The notes beneath the pieces are model-generated. The model did no database searches and was not told the DNA's origin. It was given only the letters and a program-made list of their open reading frames with translations. A stretch of 34,608 nucleotides of DNA from Bacteroidales bacterium. GTDB lineage: Bacteria; Bacteroidota; Bacteroidia; Bacteroidales; Bacteroidaceae. A program made the position numbers and the translations under genes. Where the stretch lies: NCBI GenBank assembly GCA_004555245.1, contig SFIS01000025.1, forward strand, positions 1-34,608, in the 5' to 3' direction. The number at the start of each line of letters is the position of its first letter. Position 1 is the first letter of the stretch. Shown piece after piece: positions 17,385 through 24,810 of this stretch.

Positions 17385-18635
17385 ATGTATATTTCCATAC
17401 TCATAACGATGCTCTTCTCCGCCTTCTTCTCAGGAATGGAGATAGCCTTCGTTTCGTCAAACAGAATGTTGGCTGAGATGGACTGCGACCGCGACAAACT
17501 CACGAGCAAGCCGCTGAGCATCTTTTACCAGCATCCAAACAATTTTGTCTCCACGATGCTTGTCGGCAACAACATCGCGCTTGTCATCTACGGCATACTT
17601 ATAGCACGCCTGTTTGACTCAACCATCTTCAGCGGCTTGCCGGATTCTGTCCAAGTCACGGCTGACACCATACTCTCTACAGTCATAGTGCTCTTTACAG
17701 GAGAGTTCCTGCCGAAAAGCATCTTCAAGAGCAATCCGAACTATCTTCTCAAGTTCTTCGCCTACCCCGCCCTTGTCTGCTACATTGTCTTATGGCCCGT
17801 CTCGCGGCTCGCCACGATGCTTAGCCACATACTTCTACGTCTTGTAGGGAAGAGGATGCCGGACAACGAGCAGGGCGACGCCTTCTCGCGCATTGAACTT
17901 GACTATCTCGTACAGTCGTCTATCAACAATGCAGAAAAGCCGGAGAACATAGAGACAGAGGTGAAGATTTTCCAGAATGCACTCGATTTCTCTGAGACAA
18001 AAGTCAGAGACTGCATGGTGCCGCGCACTGAAATCTGTGCCGTGCCCGACAACTGCCCGACAAACGAACTGACACAGAAATTCATCGAGAGCGGGAAATC
18101 AAAGATCATCGTCTATTCAGAAGACATCGACCATATCATTGGATACATCCACTCTTCCGAGATGTTCCGTTCGCCCGACAACTGGCGTTCGCACCTCAGA
18201 GAACTTTCGTTCGTGCCTGAGACAATGACGGCACAACGCCTCATGCAGATGTTCCTACAGCAGAAGAGAAGCATCGGCGTCGTGGTTGACGAGTTCGGAG
18301 GCACAGCAGGCATAGTATGTCTGGAAGACATTGTCGAGGAGATTTTCGGAGACATCGAAGATGAGCACGACAACAGCAAATACATTGCGAAACAGGTCGC
18401 TGACAACGAATATATCCTCTCTGCACGCCTTGAGATAGAGAAGGTGAACGAGACATTCCAGATCTCACTGCCTGAAAGCGACGAATACATGACAGTGGGC
18501 GGTTTGATTCTCAACAAATATCAGAATTTCCCGAAGGTGAACGAAATCATCACCATTGACGGCAACTTCACATTCAAAATCATCAAGATGAATACAACAA
18601 AAATCGAACTTGTGAAACTTACGGTAAAGGCATAA
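17385..18635 (+). CDS. CNNM/CBS/CorC-HlyC domain membrane protein (hemolysin family)
   Basis: Integral membrane protein of 416 aa. An N-terminal CNNM (DUF21) domain with four hydrophobic segments covers about 1-150 and includes FFSGMEIAFVSSNR and the GEFLPKSIFKSNP motif. A CBS pair covers about 195-315 (MVPRTEI, then VVDEFGGTAGIVCLEDIVEEIFGDIEDEHD). A CorC/HlyC domain ends the protein (YMTVGGLILNKYQNFPKVNE). Relatives take part in Mg2+/Co2+ transport or, as GldE, in gliding; the 'hemolysin' name is historical. It is 28 bp after lptC and ends the operon at a strong terminator. Confidence 0.9.
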   Translation: MYISILITMLFSAFFSGMEIAFVSSNRMLAEMDCDRDKLTSKPLSIFYQHPNNFVSTMLVGNNIALVIYGILIARLFDSTIFSGLPDSVQVTADTILSTVIVLFTGEFLPKSIFKSNPNYLLKFFAYPALVCYIVLWPVSRLATMLSHILLRLVGKRMPDNEQGDAFSRIELDYLVQSSINNAEKPENIETEVKIFQNALDFSETKVRDCMVPRTEICAVPDNCPTNELTQKFIESGKSKIIVYSEDIDHIIGYIHSSEMFRSPDNWRSHLRELSFVPETMTAQRLMQMFLQQKRSIGVVVDEFGGTAGIVCLEDIVEEIFGDIEDEHDNSKYIAKQVADNEYILSARLEIEKVNETFQISLPESDEYMTVGGLILNKYQNFPKVNEIITIDGNFTFKIIKMNTTKIELVKLTVKA

Positions 18636-18698
18636 GGGACTAAAACAGAAAAACAAAGCAGGAAAACATAGCAGAAAACTATTTTTTTGCATCATCAT

Positions 18699-18743
18699 AT
18701 TGCAGATTCTCGTCCGTTTATGCGAGAATCTGCAATTCTTTTT
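18699..18743 (+). terminator. Strong terminator after the CNNM gene
   Basis: Perfect 14-bp inverted repeat (18699-18712 with 18723-18736; core GCAGATTCTCG) with a 10-nt loop, directly followed by TTCTTTTTA. It closes the 15.3-18.6 kb operon and marks the left edge of the accessory insert. Confidence 0.85.
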
Positions 18744-18744
18744 A

Positions 18745-18752
18745 TATCTTTG
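18745..18752 (+). promoter_or_regulatory. -7 box in front of the structured-RNA region
   Basis: TATCTTTG, an exact TAnnTTTG match directly after the terminator T-run, predicts a transcript start near 18758. A GCCAAA/TTTGGC inverted repeat (18755-18767) lies right at the predicted start and might be an operator. No clear -33 element is seen. Confidence 0.5.
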
Positions 18753-18757
18753 TAGCC

Positions 18758-19090
18758 AAAATTTGGCAAACCTTATTAAGAAAAGCCTCATATAATAAGA
18801 GTAATCTCTGACGATAGCAGTGGAAGAACAGTGTTTTAGTCAGCTAAGACTGACGCTTCATTGTATAATGGACAACCGACTAACACCGATACACAGTGTC
18901 ACAGTGGTGGAGCTGCATCCAGCACACCCTCTATCCCCAAATACAAAGTATGGGGTATCGGTAGAGAATGTCCATTCACCAAGTAAGCAATGGTTCGTAT
19001 AAATAGTGTCTTACAGCAGAGTTGCCAGCATAGCTGGGCAACAGCGAGTGATCGTAGAACTATTCATCCGTTGCTTGGAGGCTACAGCAC
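18758..19090 (+). ncRNA. Candidate structured non-coding RNA, family unknown
   Basis: About 330 bases between a strong terminator and a helicase remnant with no convincing protein but many nested pairings. Domain 1: AATGGACA 18867-18874 with 18969-18976 encloses ACCGATAC 18885-18892 with 18955-18962, which encloses two hairpins (18904-18925 and 18936-18954). Domain 2: AAGCAATGG 18985-18993 with 19068-19076 encloses AATAGT 19002-19007 with 19059-19064, which encloses GTTGCCAGC 19021-19029 with 19033-19042 (one bulge). A small GTCAG/CTGAC hairpin (18839-18854) precedes them. A -7 box stands at 18745. It does not show the conserved stretches of tmRNA, RNase P RNA, SRP RNA or 6S RNA. A 60-codon frame (to 19002) crosses it but resembles nothing. 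Ends are approximate. Confidence 0.4.
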
Positions 19091-19111
19091 ATATACCTAA
19101 AGAGGCGATAG

Positions 19112-19621
19112 AGAAAGATAACTATAAGTCGAAACAGTACTTCAAAGGCTGAATTCTGGGAATCCTTTGACCTTGAAGAAGAAGCGAAACCTGCTGAATC
19201 CGAAGGTTTATTCTCTGAATCAAAATCTCACAATCGTCGTAAGTACATTCCCGGAGGATTACAGATGGCAATAACTCAAAAGGAAGGAACGAGAAAGAAT
19301 CTTCTTGTTGATACAGTGGCAAGAGTACAAGGTTTAACAACTGATATAACCATATTTTTTGTTCCTGATTATTCGTACATAAGAACTCTTGAACCTCACC
19401 TGTTCAATGTAGCGACAAGCCGTGCAAGAGAACATACAATTATCATAGCCGATAAATATGTGCTTGATTGTACTACTCTTGATATGAAAGTGAGAAAGTA
19501 CTTGGAAAGATTAAAACAAGATAAAAGTATATACGTTCCAGACCCAGATCATGGATTAGGGAAGGCAACTAATGCCATAGATTATCAAAGGAGCATAGGT
19601 GAAACATTGTTCTTAAAATAA
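19112..19621 (+). pseudogene. 3' remnant of an SF1 (DNA2/UvrD-like) helicase gene
   Basis: An open frame runs from just after a TAG at 19109 to 19621 and encodes only the end of a superfamily 1 helicase. The motif V region reads DTVARVQGLTTD and motif VI reads FNVATSRAREHTIIIAD, followed by a charged tail. Walker A, Walker B and all earlier motifs are missing, and upstream sequence is the candidate RNA rather than helicase. The first ATG in frame is 19265, so a short product is possible but could not hydrolyse ATP. It ends 9 bp before the AlbA_2 gene, suggesting that the intact ancestor formed an operon with it. Confidence 0.75.
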
Positions 19622-19630
19622 CGAAATCGA

Positions 19631-21298
19631 ATGATAGAACTCGAACTACAACAATACCTGCTCCGCGAGTACCCACAGGAGAATGCTCGCTGCGAGTGGA
19701 AAGAATTTAAGAACCTGAAGAACTCGTTCTGTGGGGACGAGAAGGACGATGTGATTTCCTACGTGTCGGCTATTGCCAACATGGAGGGCGGTTTCCTTGT
19801 GGTGGGTGTGCATGACAAGACTCTGGAGATTGTTGGCACAAATACCTATAACTATGACCGCCAGAAAGCAATACTCCGATTGACGGAACGTTGCACGAAC
19901 CTGTCGAGCGAAGGGCTGGACATCGAGGAGTATGTCACAGACGACACCAAAAAGGTGGTGTGGGTGATACATGTCCCTAAACATCTACCGAAGCGTCCTG
20001 TGTATGCTCATGACAAGGCTTGGCAGCGTATTGAAGATTCGCTTGTAGAGTTAACACTGGAGCGATTGAATGCCATTCTTGATGAGCCTTTATTCACGGG
20101 TAGCGACTGGTCGGCAGCGATTGTGCCTAATGCAACGATTGATGATTTGGACGAGGTAGCTATTGCCAAAGCTCGTGTGATGTTCAAGAAGGTACACAGT
20201 CGTATTCCTGCAACAGAAGTGAATGCGTGGTCGGTAGAGGAGTTCCTGAGTAATGCAGGAGTAATGATTGATGGTGGAATAACTCGTGCCGCTATCATTC
20301 TGCTGGGCAAGCCTGTGTCTGTGTTCAAACTCCGTCCTGCCGTAGTGAGAGTTACTTGGTCACTACGTGATGAACATGAAGATGTTGTTGACTATGAACA
20401 CTTCACGGCTCCATTCATCTTGACAGTTGACCAGATACTTGCCAAAGTACATAACCTGACAATGCGTGAAATGCCCGGCGGCACAATGTTCCCAGATGTG
20501 ATGCAGCAATACGATGACTATTCCATGCGCGAAGTGCTTCATAACTGTATCGCACATCAGGATTATACCCTGCAAGAGAGAATCAATCTGGTAGAGAATC
20601 CAGGATTCCTATATTACGCCAATGGTGGCAGCTTTATTCCAGGCTCCCTGCAAAAGGCATTGGCTACACATGGACCACAGCGTCACTACCGCAATGAGTG
20701 TCTTTGCAATGCGATGGTGAATTTCAATATGATTGACATCGTTGGCCGTGGCATCCGCAAGATATTCAATGAGCAATGGAAACGTCATTTCCCTATGCCT
20801 GACTATGAGATTGATGCTACAAACAAGGAGGTTGCCGTCCGTCTGTATGGTAACGCCATCAATGAGAAGTATACCAGACTTCTGAAAGAGAACAAAGACT
20901 TGTCATTGGAAGACTGTATCTTGCTTGATGCTGTGCAGAAAGGGCATCGACTGAGTGAAAGTGATGCCAAAAAACTTTTGGAACGAGGATTGGTAGAGGG
21001 TGAATATCCAGACCTGACCATATCCTTGAGCATAGCAAGGCAAACGAAACAATTGCCGGAATATACCAAGGTGAAAGGACTTGAACGCGATAAGATAAAA
21101 CAGATGGCTTTGCAGTTCATTCAGAATGCTGGAGAGGAAGGTACGAAAAAGAATTCCCTGCTGGATTATCTCAAAGATGTACTACCTCAAAGAAATAGTC
21201 AAGAGAAAAACCTTCGTTTACTTGGCAATATCCTTAGCGAAATGAATACTGAAGGCTCTGTCGTTCTTAGAGGAAAGTTATGGTTTGCATGTAAATGA
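19631..21298 (+). CDS. AlbA_2 (Schlafen-type) ATP-binding / DNA-binding protein
   Basis: Protein of 555 aa. The N-terminal AlbA_2 (divergent AAA-4, Schlafen-like) domain spans about 15-130, with CEWKEFKN, then YVSAIANMEGGFLVVGVHD. A GHKL/HATPase_c_4 type domain related to RecG-like regulators follows at about 290-400 (REVLHNCIAHQDYT, ENPGFLYYANGG, IVGRGIRKIF). The C-terminus (about 480-555) resembles a winged-helix or small helical domain. Such proteins occur in mobile or defence islands and are variously annotated as transcriptional regulators or putative helicases; their biochemical role is unsettled. The short gap to the helicase remnant and the AT-richer codon use mark it as acquired. Not obviously damaged. 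Confidence 0.8.
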   Translation: MIELELQQYLLREYPQENARCEWKEFKNLKNSFCGDEKDDVISYVSAIANMEGGFLVVGVHDKTLEIVGTNTYNYDRQKAILRLTERCTNLSSEGLDIEEYVTDDTKKVVWVIHVPKHLPKRPVYAHDKAWQRIEDSLVELTLERLNAILDEPLFTGSDWSAAIVPNATIDDLDEVAIAKARVMFKKVHSRIPATEVNAWSVEEFLSNAGVMIDGGITRAAIILLGKPVSVFKLRPAVVRVTWSLRDEHEDVVDYEHFTAPFILTVDQILAKVHNLTMREMPGGTMFPDVMQQYDDYSMREVLHNCIAHQDYTLQERINLVENPGFLYYANGGSFIPGSLQKALATHGPQRHYRNECLCNAMVNFNMIDIVGRGIRKIFNEQWKRHFPMPDYEIDATNKEVAVRLYGNAINEKYTRLLKENKDLSLEDCILLDAVQKGHRLSESDAKKLLERGLVEGEYPDLTISLSIARQTKQLPEYTKVKGLERDKIKQMALQFIQNAGEEGTKKNSLLDYLKDVLPQRNSQEKNLRLLGNILSEMNTEGSVVLRGKLWFACK

Positions 21299-21305
21299 GT
21301 AGAAA

Positions 21306-21435
21306 ATGACTAAAAAATGACTAGTAAAAGGATAAATGACTAGAAAAAGACTAATAACGACTTGAAAATGACTAATTGAGAGTTTCTAGTTGTAAAAGTA
21401 GTTATTTTTCGATAGTTTAGTCGAGTTTTTAGTCG
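21306..21435. repeat. Helically phased GACTA array with an inverted half
   Basis: Left half: ATGACTA at 21306, 21317, 21336 and 21368, with variants AAGACTA at 21347 and ACGACTT at 21357. Start spacings are 11, 19, 11, 10 and 11 bp, close to one or two helix turns. Right half, opposite orientation: TAGTTG 21387, TAGTTA 21399, TAGTTT 21413, and TTTAGTCGA twice (21416-21424 and 21428-21436, 12 bp apart). It occupies the gap before the DUF6398 and XRE genes, so it could be an operator or iteron set for a protein encoded nearby. Function is inferred only from phasing and position. Confidence 0.55.
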
Positions 21436-21463
21436 AAGTATAAAACAAGAAAACAATATACAA

Positions 21464-21886
21464 ATGGACAAGCAACAACTAAAAGAAAGAGAAGCAAGGG
21501 TTATAGAACTTGCTACCGCATTTTGTAATGAGCACTTGGATGACGAGTGCGCTGAACTGTGTACAAAACTTGTGCAGAAACTGGGACGCAAGCGTTCCTG
21601 TCCGCTACAGACCGGAAGGATTGAGATTTGGGCTGCTGCGTCAGTATATACCATCTGCAGCATCAACTTCATGTTCAGCAAAAGTTCTCGGCTGAATACA
21701 TCATCCGCTGAAATCGCAGAGTATTTTGGGACAAGTGGCTCAACAATAGCACAGAAATCAAGGGTCATCAAAGACTTACTAAAGATAAGCAACGTCTTTG
21801 ACCCTAATTTCTCTCTGCAGGAGATTGCCGACAGCAATCCCTTCAATCATCTTGTGATGAGAAATGGATTCATTTTCTTTGATTAG
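21464..21886 (+). CDS. DUF6398 domain protein
   Basis: Protein of 140 aa, all helical by appearance, matching the DUF6398 pattern: LATAFCNEHLDDECAELC, then RGRLNTWAA-like RIEIWAAASVYTICSINFMF, and AEIAEYFGTSGSTIAQKSR, which looks like a helix-turn-helix at about 87-105. It ends FNHLVMRNGFIFFD. The fold recalls cyclin/TFIIB-like repeats. No catalytic residues are seen; a nucleic-acid-binding or regulatory role is plausible. It is preceded by the GACTA array and ends 14 bp before the XRE gene, so the two are likely cotranscribed. Function is unknown. Confidence 0.65.
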   Translation: MDKQQLKEREARVIELATAFCNEHLDDECAELCTKLVQKLGRKRSCPLQTGRIEIWAAASVYTICSINFMFSKSSRLNTSSAEIAEYFGTSGSTIAQKSRVIKDLLKISNVFDPNFSLQEIADSNPFNHLVMRNGFIFFD

Positions 21887-21900
21887 TAAAAGGTACGGAT

Positions 21901-22182
21901 ATGATATTCGGAAAGAAAATAAGAGAGCTTAGAGATGAGCAAGGAGTGCTGCAACGACAATTGGCTGCACTATTAGAGATTGATACGCCCATGTTCAGCA
22001 AAATTGAACGAGGTGAAAGACGGGCAAAGCGCGAACATGTAATAAAGCTTGCAGAATACCTGCATCAGGACGAGAAGGAAATGTTGACGTTGTGGTTAGC
22101 AGACAGAGTTCTTGATGCTGTGGGCGATGATGAACTTAGTATTGATGCAATCAGAGTTGCACAAGAACAGATTAGAAAGTGA
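21901..22182 (+). CDS. XRE-family HTH regulator
   Basis: Small DNA-binding protein (93 aa) with a Cro/C1-type helix-turn-helix in residues 5-60: IRELRDEQGVLQRQLAALL, DTPMFSKIERGERRAKREHV. The remainder is an acidic helix (LADRVLDAVGDDELSIDAI). Very similar small XRE proteins accompany restriction-modification and mobile-element genes in Bacteroidetes, often next to a cytosine methyltransferase; no methyltransferase gene follows here. It lies 14 bp after the DUF6398 gene. It could bind the GACTA array at 21306-21435 to control the pair, but no sequence proof is available. Confidence 0.85.
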   Translation: MIFGKKIRELRDEQGVLQRQLAALLEIDTPMFSKIERGERRAKREHVIKLAEYLHQDEKEMLTLWLADRVLDAVGDDELSIDAIRVAQEQIRK

Positions 22183-22192
22183 TAATGGTAAA

Positions 22193-22231
22193 AACGGCAA
22201 TTTGAAGTGTAAACAGCTACAAATTGCCGTT
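22193..22231. terminator. Terminator hairpin at the insert/kefB boundary
   Basis: Perfect 12-bp inverted repeat (AACGGCAATTTG at 22193-22204 with 22220-22231). On the minus strand it is followed by five T, which suits transcription leaving kefB. On the plus strand it lies only 10 bp after the XRE stop but lacks a T-run, so it may serve both directions. Confidence 0.6.
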
Positions 22232-22307
22232 CTGTCGTATAAAGTCTCACTGCCGCCTCTTGGGAATCAATTGCCAAAGATGTTATGGTTTGGGAACATT
22301 GTGGTAA

Positions 22308-22337
22308 CAACACATCAGACGGCCGTCTGCAACACAT
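22308..22337. repeat. 14-bp palindrome exactly flanked by 8-bp direct repeats
   Basis: CAGACGGCCGTCTG (22316-22329) is a perfect palindrome and is bracketed without gap by CAACACAT on both sides (22308-22315 and 22330-22337). It could be an operator, or a scar in which two 7-bp inverted ends lie back to back inside an 8-bp target duplication. The stretch 22232-22424 contains no gene. Confidence 0.5.
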
Positions 22338-22424
22338 TGAGAATCAAAACAAGAAAAACAATTATTGTTCAAGCACGGAGACAATAACGCTGCATACATA
22401 CGCAATGCTACAGTCGCTATGTGC

Positions 22425-24680
22425 CTAAAGCCCAGCTCTTTCGAATGATGTCTTTTCGCCTACCATCCATACGATGTCGCCGTGCCGGAAGACATGAGAC
22501 GGCTCGACATGAGTCAGGTTCAGCTGTCCTTGGTCGATAGCCACGACAAGCAGCTCGTAGTCTTCCCTCAGACGGCTCTCGGACAGTTTCTTCCCGACAA
22601 AAGGCGAGAGACGTGTCAGTACGACCTGTCTGAGAATCATCTCGCGGTCGATGAAATCACGGTCATCATCCGGCACTACAGCCTGTTCGACAACACGGGA
22701 CAACTGTGCCAGTTGGGCGTCCGTACCAATTATCTGCAGCTTGTCGTTAGGGAAGATACGCTCTGTTCCGTTCGGGATATTATGGCGTTTCCCGCCTCTC
22801 AGCACACTGCTGACATGTATTCCGAAACGTGGTGCGAGACTTAGTTCTGCGAGTGTCTTCCCTGCCCATAGCGAGTTCTCCGGCACCACTACCTCTGCAA
22901 GGTTCAACGACCTTTCGACAAGATGGTTGGCATACGACGGAAGCTGTGTGCCCTTCACCTGGGCCGCAACGTCTCTTGAGCGCAGGTTACTTATGAAAAG
23001 TCGTTCGAGACGGATGCTGCGCTGCTTCACGCTTCTCGACAACACAACCATCACTATGACCATCACGCCAAGCAACAGCACGAGTGCATTGGCAAAACGT
23101 GCGAGATAGTTACAGATGTAGAACAGGAATGCGAGACAGATAGCCGAACGCAGCACTATGGTGAACACAAGCGGCAGACGATTCAGATACGACTGATGCC
23201 AGAGTTTCTGCCATTCGCCGCTATGGTTCTTCTTCATCACGATGGCACGCATGAAAGGCGCGAGCAACATCACGGTCACTACGCCCGTCACGCCGTTTGC
23301 CCACCAGTGCGGCAACAGCGAGCGTGAGAAGAGCAGGAAGAAAGTCAGCATGACATAAGTCACTGCTACCATCAATATAGTATAGACCACCGTATTCACC
23401 AGCATCGCCCGCAACAGGCGGTGCCACAGCTGTCGGATATTGGCAGAAGTGAGGGCGTGGGTAGGAGAGAAATCGTGGACACGCGAGGTGAGGCTGTTGA
23501 TCTGAACGATAAGCGACGACGGGAGGTGACGTTCAAGCATACGGTAGAACGGCTCTGCACCGCGTATCATGTATGGCGTGAGGAATGTGGTGATGACCGA
23601 GACAGCGACGACGACAGGATACAGGAAATCGGCTATGACATGCAGCGACATGCCCAGCGATGCGATGATGAAAGCAAACTCGCCTATCTGTGCCATCGAG
23701 AATCCGCATCGCACCGAGGTGTGGAGCGTCTGTCCTGAGAGAAAAAATCCCAGGGTGCCGAAGACGGCCTGCCCGAGAAGTATGGTGAGCACAATAGCCG
23801 CTATCGGAACGGCATAATCCACCAATACCGCCGGTTCGACCAGCATACCGACAGAGACAAAGAATATCGCCCCGAAGAGATTCTTCACAGGGTCTATCAC
23901 ACGCTCCACCTTTTCTGCCTCCACCGTCTCCGCCAGAATGCTGCCCATGACAAAGGCTCCGAATGCGCTGCTGAACCCCGCCTCTTCTGACACGACAGCC
24001 ATCAGGCAGCAAAGACCCAAGGAAACAATCAGCAGTGTCTCTGACGTCATCAGTTTCCTGACATTCTTCAGCAGCAGCGGTACGGCGAATATGCCGACCA
24101 CGAACCACAGGATGAGGAAGAAGCCAATCTTCACTACCGACATCAGCATCTCTCCGCTGTCCGGGCTTCCGCCTGTCGCCACCGCAGACAGCATCACCAT
24201 CATCACAATGGCGAGGATGTCTTCGAGAATGAGGACACTCATCACTAACGAGGCGAAACGCTGCTGCCGCAGTCCGAGATCGTCAAAAGCCTTATATATG
24301 ATTGTCGTGGAAGACATCGCCAACATTCCGCCCAGGAAAATGCAGTCTGTCTGTGTCCAGCCGAACAGCTGACCTACACTATAGCCGGACATCATCATAC
24401 ACATCACTATCGTGATGGCTGAGATGACCGGTGCCGCACCCATCTTGAGTATCTTCTTGAAAGAGAAGTCGAGACCGAGAGAGAAGAGGAGGAACATCAC
24501 GCCGATGTCCGCCCATTCGTGTATGTTATCTTTAGACACCACCGAAAAGAGGTAGGGCATGTGGGGCGAGACAAGAAAGCCTGCAACGATATATCCCAAA
24601 ACGAGAGGCTGCCGCAGTTTCTTGAACAACAGTGTCACTATGCCAGCCACAACCAATATGAGTGCCAAATCCTGTATCAT
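22425..24680 (-). CDS. CPA2 cation:proton antiporter (KefB-type) with RCK_C domains
   Basis: Monovalent cation/H+ antiporter of 751 aa. The N-terminal Na+/H+ exchanger domain (about 1-375) contains a dozen hydrophobic helices, starting LILVVAGIVTLLFKKLRQPLVLGYIVAGFL. A second block of about four to five helices (about 410-555) follows, which is more than in E. coli KefB. The C-terminus carries two TrkA_C/RCK_C-like domains (about 605-680 and 690-751; VVPENSLWAGKTLAELSL, then LSPFVGKKLSESRLREDYELLV). A TrkA_N nucleotide-binding domain is absent, so regulation differs from KefB/KefC. It is 130 bp downstream of lptD, separated by a 12-bp hairpin. Confidence 0.88.
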   Translation of the reverse strand: MIQDLALILVVAGIVTLLFKKLRQPLVLGYIVAGFLVSPHMPYLFSVVSKDNIHEWADIGVMFLLFSLGLDFSFKKILKMGAAPVISAITIVMCMMMSGYSVGQLFGWTQTDCIFLGGMLAMSSTTIIYKAFDDLGLRQQRFASLVMSVLILEDILAIVMMVMLSAVATGGSPDSGEMLMSVVKIGFFLILWFVVGIFAVPLLLKNVRKLMTSETLLIVSLGLCCLMAVVSEEAGFSSAFGAFVMGSILAETVEAEKVERVIDPVKNLFGAIFFVSVGMLVEPAVLVDYAVPIAAIVLTILLGQAVFGTLGFFLSGQTLHTSVRCGFSMAQIGEFAFIIASLGMSLHVIADFLYPVVVAVSVITTFLTPYMIRGAEPFYRMLERHLPSSLIVQINSLTSRVHDFSPTHALTSANIRQLWHRLLRAMLVNTVVYTILMVAVTYVMLTFFLLFSRSLLPHWWANGVTGVVTVMLLAPFMRAIVMKKNHSGEWQKLWHQSYLNRLPLVFTIVLRSAICLAFLFYICNYLARFANALVLLLGVMVIVMVVLSRSVKQRSIRLERLFISNLRSRDVAAQVKGTQLPSYANHLVERSLNLAEVVVPENSLWAGKTLAELSLAPRFGIHVSSVLRGGKRHNIPNGTERIFPNDKLQIIGTDAQLAQLSRVVEQAVVPDDDRDFIDREMILRQVVLTRLSPFVGKKLSESRLREDYELLVVAIDQGQLNLTHVEPSHVFRHGDIVWMVGEKTSFERAGL

Positions 24681-24735
24681 CCTGTCTTTTATTTTGTTCC
24701 TTCTGCTGTTTTGCGTCTGTCTGTATTATCCGCAA

Positions 24736-24768
24736 ATGACACAGATGTCCCTGTTGCATCTGTGTCAT
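24736..24768 (-). terminator. Hairpin after lptD
   Basis: Perfect 12-bp inverted repeat, ATGACACAGATG (24736-24747) with 24757-24768 and a 9-nt loop. It lies 43 bp after the lptD stop in the direction of transcription. The T content after it on the minus strand is slight, so termination is probable but not certain. Confidence 0.5.
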
Positions 24769-24810
24769 CTGTCCGTCCCGTCATCATGCGGGCATCGAAG
24801 TTTTGAGTCA

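Noticed and set aside
18820..19002. 60-codon frame in the candidate RNA region
   Set aside because: No recognisable domain, start context or follow-on gene, and it runs through paired RNA helices. Kept only as an alternative to the RNA.
18758..19090. tmRNA, RNase P RNA, SRP RNA, 6S RNA or retron RNA
   Set aside because: Their conserved stretches are absent, the two-domain layout does not fit 6S, and no reverse transcriptase gene is near.
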